Of a stretch of DNA of 34,622 nt, positions 24,647 through 31,360 are shown one piece after another (position 1 is the stretch's first letter; every line of letters starts with the position of its first letter). This stretch comes from a virus. The stretch lies in IMG/VR virus record IMGVR_UViG_3300031364_000011, positions 1-34,622 of that record. The stretch is one strand, 5' to 3'. The notes under the pieces are model-generated. The model ran no database searches. It was not told where the DNA came from and was given only the letters and a program-made list of their open reading frames with translations. The position numbers and the translations under genes are program-made.

Positions 24647-25051
24647 TTATAATTTGCCTTGTAATTCAAGATTAAAATATAATTTATTATAATGACCTTC
24701 TAACAAAGCATTATTTTTTTGTCTATCGTTTGCACTATAAGGAAAAATAGGATGAAAACATAAGTGCTCATATCCTAATTCAATTTCTTTATATCGTAAA
24801 CCTGTTGAAAATCTGTATTGATCACAATCGGGGTAAAACTCTAATTTATTTTTTACAGAATTGAAATTGTTTTGAATAGATCCGTGTAGAAAAAATAAAT
24901 TAAAAAAATATAAATCTATTTCGAATTTTGCTTGGAATGCAGAATTAAGATTTAATTGTTCATACTTATATTCATTGATTCCATAGTTAATATTCCAGTC
25001 CGGCAAATAAGAAATGTTAAAAATAAGTGTAAAAATTAAAATATTAAACAT
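24647..25051 (-). CDS. Small exported protein, moron candidate
   Basis: 134 residues. The first 16 are hydrophobic (MFNILIFTLIFNISYL) and could act as a signal or anchor. The rest alternates polar and apolar residues with many Tyr and Phe (YRFSTGLRYKEIELGYEHLC and then FHPIFPYS), as in small outer-membrane barrels, with two cysteines. It lies alone after the tail genes, runs convergent to them, and has its own promoter and RBS (AAAGGAG), the layout of lysogenic conversion genes that change the host surface. I do not recognise the family; a role in blocking other phages is a guess. Confidence 0.55.
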   Translation of the reverse strand: MFNILIFTLIFNISYLPDWNINYGINEYKYEQLNLNSAFQAKFEIDLYFFNLFFLHGSIQNNFNSVKNKLEFYPDCDQYRFSTGLRYKEIELGYEHLCFHPIFPYSANDRQKNNALLEGHYNKLYFNLELQGKL

Positions 25052-25086
25052 AATAATTCTCCTTTATTAAAAGTATTTCTATATAA

Positions 25087-25115
25087 AATATATCTCTTTT
25101 TGATTTAAAAATCAA
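25087..25115 (-). promoter_or_regulatory. Promoter of the exported-protein gene
   Basis: On the minus strand: TTGATT (25115-25110), a 17-base spacer, then TATATT (25092-25087). Four and five consensus matches. It lies in the 72-base gap before the gene, which has its own RBS, so the gene can be read independently of the early operon. Confidence 0.5.
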
Positions 25116-25123
25116 TAAAAAAA

Positions 25124-25828
25124 TTAAATTATTTCTGTGGATCTTAATAATTTTTTCATTTGTGAATTATAAATATTCTGTGCGTCATGAGCAGGCTGTT
25201 CAATAGCTGGTGAGAGCATTTTTCTCTGTTTTATATGCGCGCTTCTTTCCGAAACATTATAGATATGTCTTTTTTTATATTTTATCCTGGTTTTATTTTT
25301 CCTGAAAGAAGTAACAAGATATAGATTTTCAGAATATTTGATTATCTTTTTTTCTCTATAGGCTACATATGCACGTGCGACCCCGCGGGCCTTGCGACTT
25401 CTGAAACGTTTTTTAAACTTTCCTTTTATTTTTTTTGATTTCAATTTTCTTAAATATAGTGATTTGCTTACAGGTCGTCTACGAGAACCTCCCCTGGAAT
25501 AATCCTGTGGTATTGCGAGTTTTGACCCTCGTTTCGGTTTGCGTCTACCAGATTCTTCATGTAACAAGAGATAGCCGGCACGTTTTAATGCGCCTACTCT
25601 GGATTCCATAAGGGCTATATTATCACCCTCGGCTTTATCATATCGTATGCTGTTTTCCGTGAATTTATTTCTTAAAATCATACTACGCCTTATATTTGAT
25701 TGATAATTTCTTCTTGAGATTGCTGCTATAATATTAAGGGTATTTTTTACTGCAAGTTTTGACGCTCTGTTTAGATCAACGAATCCTTTGTTTATTTTTT
25801 CCTCATTTATTTTCAGGTGTATTTCCAT
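25124..25828 (-). CDS. Lambda Z-like tail completion protein (probable), inverted
   Basis: 234 residues, very basic in the middle (about 90-150, many Arg and Lys). MILRNKFTENSIR near 50-60, SRVGALKRAGYLLLHEESG near 76-94 and LAIPQDYSRGGSRR near 103-116 are the landmarks of gpZ-like minor tail or tail completion proteins. Such genes normally lie on the late strand between capsid and sheath. Here it is on the opposite strand, next to the early genes and behind its own control region. RBS AAAGG at 25834-25838, directly after a leader hairpin. Confidence 0.6.
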   Translation of the reverse strand: MEIHLKINEEKINKGFVDLNRASKLAVKNTLNIIAAISRRNYQSNIRRSMILRNKFTENSIRYDKAEGDNIALMESRVGALKRAGYLLLHEESGRRKPKRGSKLAIPQDYSRGGSRRRPVSKSLYLRKLKSKKIKGKFKKRFRSRKARGVARAYVAYREKKIIKYSENLYLVTSFRKNKTRIKYKKRHIYNVSERSAHIKQRKMLSPAIEQPAHDAQNIYNSQMKKLLRSTEII

Positions 25829-25844
25829 GACAACCTTTCAATTG

Positions 25845-25886
25845 TTGACCGGCAAGCATAACTGGGAGTAACTACTTGCCGGCCAA
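25845..25886 (-). promoter_or_regulatory. Leader hairpin before the Z-like gene
   Basis: Arms 25845-25856 and 25875-25886 pair over 11 of 12 positions (core CCGGCAAG/CTTGCCGG) around an 18-base loop. On the minus strand it lies 6 bases upstream of the RBS AAAGG. No T-run follows in either direction, so it is not a standard terminator; control of translation or a protein binding site is more likely. Confidence 0.55.
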
Positions 25887-25921
25887 TTTAAAATAATTAA
25901 ACATATATAAATATAAAAATA

Positions 25922-25975
25922 TTAAATAAAACGTAACCGTTTTGCCTTAGCTACCCGCTCGGCTGAACCGGTCAT
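25922..25975 (-). CDS. Possible 17-residue mini-ORF in the control RNA
   Basis: ATG 25975 with AAGGGGG 8 bases upstream, reading MTGSAERVAKAKRLRFI to a TAA. It is basic and possibly helical. The ribosome site is strong and the local G+C is clearly above that of its surroundings. Its very short length means it could be chance. Confidence 0.3.
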   Translation of the reverse strand: MTGSAERVAKAKRLRFI

Positions 25976-26034
25976 GGTTGACGCCCCCTTCTGCCCTGTT
26001 AGTTGGCTTTGGCATATTCGGAAACAATCTTCAT
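25929..26034 (-). ncRNA. GC-rich leader or small RNA (candidate)
   Basis: A stretch clearly richer in G+C than its AT-rich flanks, just downstream of a consensus promoter. On the minus strand it can fold into at least a GCC-AGC/GCT-GGC hairpin (25942-25961) and an AAAACG/CGTTTT hairpin (25929-25944) followed by TATTTAA. It holds two mini-ORFs. It may be an untranslated leader of the Z-like gene or a separate regulatory RNA. No known RNA family is recognised. Confidence 0.35.
25999..26034 (-). CDS. Possible 11-residue leader peptide
   Basis: ATG 26034 reading MKIVSEYAKAN then TAA, beginning about 5 bases after the predicted transcription start of the strong minus promoter. It may be a near-leaderless leader peptide that couples ribosome passage to folding of the GC-rich RNA behind it. 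The evidence is only position. Confidence 0.25.
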   Translation of the reverse strand: MKIVSEYAKAN

Positions 26035-26046
26035 GATTATCCCTTA

Positions 26047-26075
26047 ATTGTACTACTACTACTACAATCTGTCAA
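26047..26075 (-). promoter_or_regulatory. Consensus minus-strand promoter
   Basis: TTGACA (26075-26070), a 17-base spacer made mostly of GTA repeats, then TACAAT (26052-26047). Eleven of twelve consensus matches at ideal spacing. It would drive the GC-rich leader and the Z-like gene, directly after the end of recT. Confidence 0.75.
26051..26065. repeat. (TAC)5 microsatellite in promoter spacer
   Basis: Five perfect TAC triplets fill most of the promoter spacer. Gain or loss of one triplet would change the -35/-10 distance from 17 to 20 or 14 bases and so switch the promoter off. Confidence 0.8.
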
Positions 26076-26084
26076 CGACAGATT
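26066..26084. promoter_or_regulatory. Palindromic operator over the -35 box
   Basis: AATCTGTC (26066-26073), AAC, GACAGATT (26077-26084): a perfect 8-base inverted repeat with a 3-base centre, ending right at the recT stop codon and covering the -35 of the minus promoter. The form fits a dimeric repressor site. On the plus strand it is followed by TTTT, so a weak terminator is the alternative. Confidence 0.6.
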
Positions 26085-27029
26085 TTAAAACAAGTCAAGG
26101 TCCTCATCATCGTCTTTTTTTTCATCCGGTTTAGTTTCTTCTGATCGTTTTTCAGTTTCTTCTGGTTCTTTTCCCAGTTCTGGTTTCGAGAGGGCTTCAT
26201 CTATGTTTTTAACTGTTGTTTTTTGTTCTGTTTGTTGTTCTTCATCGTCATACAAAGCGGATGCGAGCAGCTCCCGCGCTTCTTCGTAACGTTCGCAAAA
26301 ATGACGTATACTTGCCTGTAGTGCCATTTCTTCGGGCCAGGTCAACCATGGAGAATCATTATATTTTTTTTCAACCGCTTTTTGATATGCCTTTGATGAA
26401 TTGCGCCATTGTTCAATTTTTGAATTGGGATAAAATTCAACTTCGAGCTGATTATTTATTTTTTTTGCCTGTACCCAGCACCCAAGAAATTTTCCTTTAT
26501 CATCGGTTATTGCTACATTATGTTTTACTTCTCCGTTTCCTTTGTTGATTGTACAATCATCTTTTTCATATACAGATCCCCATCGCAGGTCAAGAAAAAT
26601 GGGTTTCTTTCCTCCACATAACAGGGCATAATAACCACGATCCCGGATAGAGAAACGTACCTCAGTGGCCCATATAGCAATACCTTTTTTGTCTTTTCTG
26701 TTTGTTCTTTTTGGCTGCGGTACAAGATAGGCATGTTTACCGCCAATTTGCAGGCCCGTGGCTACTGCTTTCTCAACCGCTTCTATGATTGATAATTTTC
26801 CTTCCGGACTATTAAAACAATCAATCAATTTTTCATCTTTAGCAATTGCAATAATTGTGCGTTCAAAGAACTGATTTTGTTTTTCCTCCGGCCATGACTG
26901 AAACTCATCACCTGCAGATACAAGGATTTTTTTCTTGAGTGCGGTTATTCCATTTCTGATTGACTCTTCTTTTTGAATCATACTTACTACCGGGACATAT
27001 TCCTCCGGCAGGTTATTTTTTTGATCCAT
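26085..27029 (-). CDS. recT: RecT-family single-strand annealing protein
   Basis: 314 residues. It pairs complementary single strands made by a partner 5'-3' exonuclease. RecT features are SPEGKLSIIEAVEKAVATGL near 78-97, GGKHAYLVPQ near 99-108, VRFSIRDRGYYAL near 125-137 and SPWLTWPEEMALQASIRHF near 225-243. The YqaJ-type exonuclease lies two small genes upstream, completing the pair. The tail (about 275-314) is acidic and ends DDDEDLDLF, much like the acidic tip of bacterial SSB. RBS AGGAGG. Confidence 0.9.
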   Translation of the reverse strand: MDQKNNLPEEYVPVVSMIQKEESIRNGITALKKKILVSAGDEFQSWPEEKQNQFFERTIIAIAKDEKLIDCFNSPEGKLSIIEAVEKAVATGLQIGGKHAYLVPQPKRTNRKDKKGIAIWATEVRFSIRDRGYYALLCGGKKPIFLDLRWGSVYEKDDCTINKGNGEVKHNVAITDDKGKFLGCWVQAKKINNQLEVEFYPNSKIEQWRNSSKAYQKAVEKKYNDSPWLTWPEEMALQASIRHFCERYEEARELLASALYDDEEQQTEQKTTVKNIDEALSKPELGKEPEETEKRSEETKPDEKKDDDEDLDLF

Positions 27030-27039
27030 ATAACACCTC

Positions 27040-27216
27040 CTATTGTATTTTTAAACTTATGCCAATTTCATATATTGATTTCCATGGTATTTTCTTTGTG
27101 CATGGAATTGACATATTGTTTTCATAATAATTTTTGATTACTTTCAAAAGTTTTTTGTAATCATTTTTATTTTTCGGATTTTCATATTCAATTGTGAAGT
27201 TAATATTTATTTTCAT
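27040..27216 (-). CDS. Small protein between exonuclease and recT, unknown
   Basis: 58 residues, starting MKINI and ending SLKIQ, rich in Lys, Asn and Ile. RBS AGGAG lies 9 bases upstream and the stop comes 10 bases before the recT start. No motif is recognised. Tight spacing in the recombination operon and a proper RBS argue that it is real. Confidence 0.6.
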   Translation of the reverse strand: MKININFTIEYENPKNKNDYKKLLKVIKNYYENNMSIPCTKKIPWKSIYEIGISLKIQ

Positions 27217-27228
27217 CTCATATATCTC

Positions 27229-27375
27229 CTATAATTCCATTAAAATAATTTCATCTTTTTCTATAATGATTTTATCAATATCAAACCGATATTCTATATT
27301 ATAACATTTTACTTTTAGATTACCATATTTTTCTTCAATATCATTTAATTTACAAATCAATTCTAATATTCTCAT
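27229..27375 (-). CDS. Small protein coupled to the exonuclease, unknown
   Basis: 48 residues, starting MRILELICKLNDIEEKYG, probably an alpha-beta mini-fold with two cysteines. Its ATG overlaps the exonuclease stop (ATGA) and its stop codon overlaps the next RBS. It uses the same AGGAG-plus-nine-base ribosome site as its neighbour, which suggests a recent common layout. Function unknown. Confidence 0.55.
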   Translation of the reverse strand: MRILELICKLNDIEEKYGNLKVKCYNIEYRFDIDKIIIEKDEIILMEL

Positions 27376-28430
27376 CTCACATATCTCCTGTCTGATTTTT
27401 TTATCAATCCTTTTTCCTCAAGTATGTTATATGCATCCGGGGCCAGTTTTGCTATTGTTGACGGGTGAATCATATTATACTGATCTTTTGTAATTACCTG
27501 CTGGAATATTTTTTTTCCAGTCTCACCGTTAAACAAAAACTTGTTTTCACCCATGAGCAACCCGGCTGCGTCTTTTATATCGTCTATCCTTGATTGGTAT
27601 TTTTTTATTTTATCTTTGAGTTTTTTCTTTTCGGCTTTCATCTGTTCTGCGATTATTGCACGTTCACCGGTAACGTAAATGGCTTTATCTTTTATTTCTG
27701 GGAATAATTTTTCTATATCCGAATATTTCTCCGGCTGTGGTGGCTTGTCTTTTTTGCAGTGCCAGATAAATCTGCTTGCCTTTTCAAGTATAAGTGGGAA
27801 CCATTTTTTTATTGCAGGTACTTCATAGATGTGAAACTTATTATCATCAACTAACAATAACACATATGTTAAATCAATATTATAGCACAACATCTGCCAC
27901 TGGACCTGTAAGAGAATATCAGATGGTACGCCATTTGCTGTATGATCTTCGAGGTTAAAACCTTCAAAGCTTTCCCGCCTGATACGTGCATAATACCCAC
28001 CTGTTTTTGCTTCCATGATAATTGGTAATTCATGATCATTTTTTACACAATCAGCATGAGCAATTGCCCAGGAGAATTGAGGGTTTCTGCATTCTGTGAA
28101 CGGATGAAACATAGTAAGCGGTCTATATTTTTCTATGTCTCTCCATTCCTGATGAAGTATATAATCAACTTTGAATTTGTATGCTGTTTTTGAATTATAT
28201 CTTTGTCTTATGAATGCGGTAATCAACAGTGGTTCGAGCTCATTTCCCCAGGTTGTATATTCGTTTCCCTGAAATGATTCAACTTTTCCGGTTTTTTCCT
28301 GCCATAATTCATAAGCTGATTTTTTTATTCGTGAGTTTTTTGTTTTTATTATAACAGGGATATCGGACGAACCTATAATAAGCTCATCGCTTCGTCTAAC
28401 ATCGGATTGATAAAAGGTATATTTATTCAT
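27372..28430 (-). CDS. YqaJ-type recombination exonuclease
   Basis: 352 residues. A lambda-exonuclease-like nuclease that trims 5' ends to feed RecT. Family marks: IGSSDIPVI near 19-27, ELWQEKTG near 41-48, GNELEPLL near 62-69, the metal-binding Asp127 in AHADCV, Glu140-Ala-Lys142 in IIMEAKTG and the LLQVQWQMLCYN helix near 173-184. The C-terminal 100 residues are a coiled-coil extension. It overlaps the upstream small gene by 8 bases; RBS AGGAG. Confidence 0.88.
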   Translation of the reverse strand: MNKYTFYQSDVRRSDELIIGSSDIPVIIKTKNSRIKKSAYELWQEKTGKVESFQGNEYTTWGNELEPLLITAFIRQRYNSKTAYKFKVDYILHQEWRDIEKYRPLTMFHPFTECRNPQFSWAIAHADCVKNDHELPIIMEAKTGGYYARIRRESFEGFNLEDHTANGVPSDILLQVQWQMLCYNIDLTYVLLLVDDNKFHIYEVPAIKKWFPLILEKASRFIWHCKKDKPPQPEKYSDIEKLFPEIKDKAIYVTGERAIIAEQMKAEKKKLKDKIKKYQSRIDDIKDAAGLLMGENKFLFNGETGKKIFQQVITKDQYNMIHPSTIAKLAPDAYNILEEKGLIKKSDRRYVR

Positions 28431-28731
28431 GTTTTACTCCTATTCTATATTTTCCTTTATAAGTTTTTCTTTTTTTATATCGTTTTGTTAAATCACCTTT
28501 CATTAAATTTTTAGTCCTGTATGTATTATATAATTCTCTCATAACTTTTATATCGAGAATTTCAGCACATAACTTGCCTAAGTCGCTTTCAAAAAACTTA
28601 TGTGCTGAATATTGATCTACCTTACTTAAGCCAGATGTGTTTTTAATTTCTTTTTCTGATAGATGCAAATCCTTGATAGCCTGAATTATCATAGCCAACG
28701 CAAGTCGTTTAATACCTATTTTAGTAAACAT
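28423..28731 (-). CDS. Small basic early protein, unknown
   Basis: 102 residues. The first 80 look helical (RLALAMIIQAIKDL, KFFESDLGKLCAEILDI), a pattern common in small phage early proteins that sit beside replication genes. The last 25 are very rich in Lys and Arg and may touch nucleic acid. Its ATG comes directly after the helicase stop, and its RBS (GGGGG) is inside the helicase end. I cannot assign a family. Confidence 0.6.
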   Translation of the reverse strand: MFTKIGIKRLALAMIIQAIKDLHLSEKEIKNTSGLSKVDQYSAHKFFESDLGKLCAEILDIKVMRELYNTYRTKNLMKGDLTKRYKKRKTYKGKYRIGVKHE

Positions 28732-30225
28732 TTAACCCCCTTCATGGTATTTTCTCCATACTAAATTAGTCCATTTTCGATCTTTTCCGATCATCCTTGC
28801 TAATTCTCCAAACCGATCAAAACTGGACATATGGCCAGATCGTAGACGGTCGATTATAGCCTGTTCACGATCATTTATTTCAAACTCTTCTATATCTGCA
28901 ATATCGTTAAATCCTTGCTGCACGGGTGAAGGCAATATGGACATTGGGGCTTGTACTTCCTTGACTGTATGTTCTATAAAGCCTTCTGATTTCAGGGATT
29001 CCCCGCAATACGGGCATGTTTTCGGCTTATCTGCTAACAACGCGCCACATGATGAACAAACGGTCATAGATACCTTTTCTTCTTCTTCTTGTTTTTGTCT
29101 CTGTAGGCCATCCAGCGTCCATATACGACGTGTTAGAGGATGTCTATGGATGATAGAATTACCACACTGGTCTATTATGAGGTTATATTTTTTCCCTGGG
29201 TATTTTCTGGCTGATCTTCCAATCTCTTGTAAATAAATAATAATACTAAGTGTCCTACGACGCAAAATACAGCCAGCAGTAATCGGTATATCAACCCCTT
29301 CACCGAGAATATCATAACTGCATAAAAAATTATATTTACCATTGCCGAGACCAGATATATAATCCTTGCGTTCCTCTCTATCCATTTTGTCATATACCGA
29401 ACCCCCTTTCCATCCCCTGGCCCTCATAGCTGCTGTTACTTCAAAGCAATCATTAACCGATGCGCAAAAAATAATACATGGCGCAGAGAAAAAATATTTT
29501 TCATATAGATCACAACAATTGTTAATTACAATTTTCTCACCGAATATCTGTTGTTCTGTTTCCGGGTCATAATCTTTTCGTTTTTTCTTACCCTTTGATT
29601 TTGATAATTTAAACGTCAAAGGAGAATAAAAAACTATCGGTTCAGATAGATGAACATATCCGCCAGTGTAATCCGGATTAATTAAATCTGGATATTGCGG
29701 ACCATGTATAAGCGCTGTATATCCTGCCGATTTTAAACCTATACCGTCCGTTCGCTGCGGAGTTGCTGTTAACCCGATAATACAACAGTTTTTCTTTTTT
29801 TCTTTCAGGAATGAATATATTTTCATCCAACTATTTGCGGTTCCATGATGGCATTCATCACTGATTATTATATCCGGGAGTATTCCATTTTTTGACAGGA
29901 AGTTAAGCCGTTTTACAAGTGTTTGTACCATGGCAACGTGCGTGAGTGAATCTTTCATATAGTTTTTGCCTTGAATGATACCAGGATTTATTCCGAATAA
30001 TACAAGTTTTTTGACTGTCTGGTCTGCTATTTCATCACGATGTACAAGCCAGAGAACACGTTTTTTATTCATGTTTGCTTTTTGTGTTATGCTTGCACCT
30101 ATTACCGTTTTACCACCTCCAGTAGCACAGGCATATATAAATTGATTGTGCTTACGTGCTGTTATGCGTATTTGTCCTTCTCCTGTTTGTTGATATTTGC
30201 GCAAGTGGATCATAAAACTATCCAT
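28732..30225 (-). CDS. SF2 DEAD/DEAH-type helicase with C-terminal zinc ribbon
   Basis: 497 residues. An ATP-driven DNA or RNA translocase. Motif I ATGGGKT at 34-40, Ia LVHRDE near 60-65, II DECH at 123-126, III TATP at 153-156, the second RecA domain with LGEGVDIP, and motif VI QEIGRSARK. Near 400-425 a zinc ribbon with two CxxC pairs (CSSC, CPYC) follows. It resembles SSL2/RecQ-like phage helicases that help replication or recombination. It overlaps the upstream membrane-protein gene by 16 bases. RBS AGGAC is modest. Confidence 0.88.
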   Translation of the reverse strand: MDSFMIHLRKYQQTGEGQIRITARKHNQFIYACATGGGKTVIGASITQKANMNKKRVLWLVHRDEIADQTVKKLVLFGINPGIIQGKNYMKDSLTHVAMVQTLVKRLNFLSKNGILPDIIISDECHHGTANSWMKIYSFLKEKKKNCCIIGLTATPQRTDGIGLKSAGYTALIHGPQYPDLINPDYTGGYVHLSEPIVFYSPLTFKLSKSKGKKKRKDYDPETEQQIFGEKIVINNCCDLYEKYFFSAPCIIFCASVNDCFEVTAAMRARGWKGGSVYDKMDREERKDYISGLGNGKYNFLCSYDILGEGVDIPITAGCILRRRTLSIIIYLQEIGRSARKYPGKKYNLIIDQCGNSIIHRHPLTRRIWTLDGLQRQKQEEEEKVSMTVCSSCGALLADKPKTCPYCGESLKSEGFIEHTVKEVQAPMSILPSPVQQGFNDIADIEEFEINDREQAIIDRLRSGHMSSFDRFGELARMIGKDRKWTNLVWRKYHEGG

Positions 30226-30389
30226 AGTCCTAATAATATGATTACTGCTAATTCACATAACGCAATAATAGTGATAATATCTCTTTGTCTCGCGACTGTA
30301 AAAGTAGTTCTGCCCATAACGCCTTTTGAAAACATATCAATTCTTTTTCGCATTTGTCTTCTTAATTTTTTTGATGATCGTTCGGACAT
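30210..30389 (-). CDS. Small C-tail membrane protein
   Basis: 59 residues from the ATG at 30389: a strongly basic N-terminal part (SSKKLRRQMRKR) and one C-terminal membrane helix (about 37-58, ITIIALCELAVIILLGLWIV). The RBS AGGGGG, 5 bases upstream, decides this start over the ORF extension to 30437. It overlaps the helicase start by 16 bases. Similar basic one-TM proteins occur in phage early regions; the function is unknown. Confidence 0.6.
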   Translation of the reverse strand: MSERSSKKLRRQMRKRIDMFSKGVMGRTTFTVARQRDIITIIALCELAVIILLGLWIVL

Positions 30390-30390
30390 G

Positions 30391-30564
30391 CTACCCCCTA
30401 TATGGGTTGTGATCCTGGCACTTAATTTGCCATTCATCGCCTATTTTATGATTTGTCCAGCCCTCTTGTTTCATTTCTTCTTTGATGATATGATAAGGGC
30501 CGTCAAACTCTTGTTCATTTATGCAATCTGGATGATCACATATAAGTATTGTTTTAATCGCCAT
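30391..30564 (-). CDS. Zinc-binding mini-protein (probable)
   Basis: 57 residues. It opens MAIKTILICDHPDCINEQEF and ends with a CQDHN segment, so CxxxC and CxxH pairs could hold one zinc ion. RBS GGAAGG lies 5 bases upstream. The start lies inside the end of the nuclease gene (11-base overlap) and the stop supplies the RBS of the next gene. Clear spacing and a metal-site pattern argue for a real gene; the role is unknown. Confidence 0.65.
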   Translation of the reverse strand: MAIKTILICDHPDCINEQEFDGPYHIIKEEMKQEGWTNHKIGDEWQIKCQDHNPYRG

Positions 30565-31024
30565 TTTTACCTTCCTGTAAAATTATTGAGATTCCGCCGG
30601 CTTCCTGTACCGCTTTGCGGAATTTAATCTGATCCGGGGATTCTTTTCCGTCTTTAGATTTTGTTTCTAGGTTCAAGAAAACTGCTATCTTTTTATTAAA
30701 AGAACATGTTTGACAATTACCATTACAGCCTGGTATATTGACATCAGCGGGCAATAATTCACACAGTGTTTTGCTTTCCCAGCCTATGTAATCACCACCC
30801 CCGGTTTGTTTTGTGCGTCCGGTTTTTTTGTCCTTTTTGGGGAAACCTACCCCGAAAAATATAGGTCGTAATTTTTTGAGTATTCTTTCAAGCCTGTTTC
30901 TGATTCTGAATGTCAACAATTTTCCCTGCCATGCCATGCCGGAATTATTGCGGAATATGCGAGCGTCAGGGTGTAATTTCTGCCATTCAGGAAGAGCTTG
31001 TTTTGCATAGTTTGATTCATTCAT
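30554..31024 (-). CDS. VRR-NUC-type nuclease
   Basis: 156 residues. A PD-(D/E)xK nuclease of the VRR-NUC / Holliday-junction-resolvase-like kind. Seen: FRNNSGMAWQGK near 24-35, Asp78 in GGGDYIGW, Glu120-x-Lys122 in LNLETKSK, and Gln132 in SPDQIKFRKAV. Between the acidic residues lies an extra segment with four cysteines (88, 100, 104, 107), which is not usual in this family. It likely resolves branched DNA from the RecT pathway. ATGA overlap with the gene upstream. Confidence 0.82.
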   Translation of the reverse strand: MNESNYAKQALPEWQKLHPDARIFRNNSGMAWQGKLLTFRIRNRLERILKKLRPIFFGVGFPKKDKKTGRTKQTGGGDYIGWESKTLCELLPADVNIPGCNGNCQTCSFNKKIAVFLNLETKSKDGKESPDQIKFRKAVQEAGGISIILQEGKNGD

Positions 31025-31173
31025 TTTCTTTTCCTTTTCCTTTTTCCGAATCTAGATTTTCTGTAATAAATAGCAATTTTAAAAAATGGATCATTTTCTG
31101 ATTTAATAAATCTTTTTGTATGTTTATGTTTGTCACGATTTGAACCAGAAGGCATTTTATGTTTGTATTTCAT
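31021..31173 (-). CDS. Small very basic protein, unknown
   Basis: 50 residues, starting MKYKHKMPSGSNRDKHKHTK and ending in a run of Lys and Arg. RBS GGAGA, 6 bases before the ATG. Its stop overlaps the nuclease start (ATGA). The charge suggests nucleic-acid binding; nothing more can be said. Confidence 0.55.
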   Translation of the reverse strand: MKYKHKMPSGSNRDKHKHTKRFIKSENDPFFKIAIYYRKSRFGKRKRKRK

Positions 31174-31175
31174 TT

Positions 31176-31337
31176 TTATCTCTCCAATTTTTCGAGATAT
31201 TCATTAATTATCATTTCAATCTGGCTGCTGATTGATCTGTAATTTTTTTCTGCTATATCTGATATTTTTTGATGAATATCAGGTTTTAGTCTAACAGTCG
31301 TTGCAATTATTTTATTATCTTTTCTTGGTCTACCCAT
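31176..31337 (-). CDS. Ribbon-helix-helix regulator, Arc/MetJ-like
   Basis: 53 residues from ATG 31337. The strand IIATTVRLKPDI (about 9-20) followed by two helices (ISDIAEKNY, ISSQIEMIINEYLEKL) is a ribbon-helix-helix fold, which binds operators as a dimer of dimers. The N-terminus MGRPRK carries a GRP core like an AT-hook, perhaps for extra minor-groove contact. AAGGAGGT 8 bases upstream fixes the start over the longer frame to 31394. A strong hairpin stands in its leader. A regulator of the early operon or copy control is plausible. Confidence 0.75.
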   Translation of the reverse strand: MGRPRKDNKIIATTVRLKPDIHQKISDIAEKNYRSISSQIEMIINEYLEKLER

Positions 31338-31360
31338 TTTTTTAAACCTCCTTAATAATT

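Noticed and set aside
24641-24660. Bidirectional terminator at the convergent gene ends
   Set aside because: Only a short AT palindrome lies there, with no GC stem.
25845-25886. Leader hairpin as a rho-independent terminator
   Set aside because: No T-run follows on either strand; on the minus strand the RBS of the next gene follows.
25940-26010. tRNA gene on the minus strand (GCCGAGC...GGC looks like a D-arm)
   Set aside because: No full cloverleaf: the acceptor and T-arms do not pair and the anticodon loop would be too short.
28937-29572. Plus-strand and alternative minus-strand frames inside the helicase gene
   Set aside because: The helicase motifs run unbroken through the region; the other frames lack ribosome sites and spacing.
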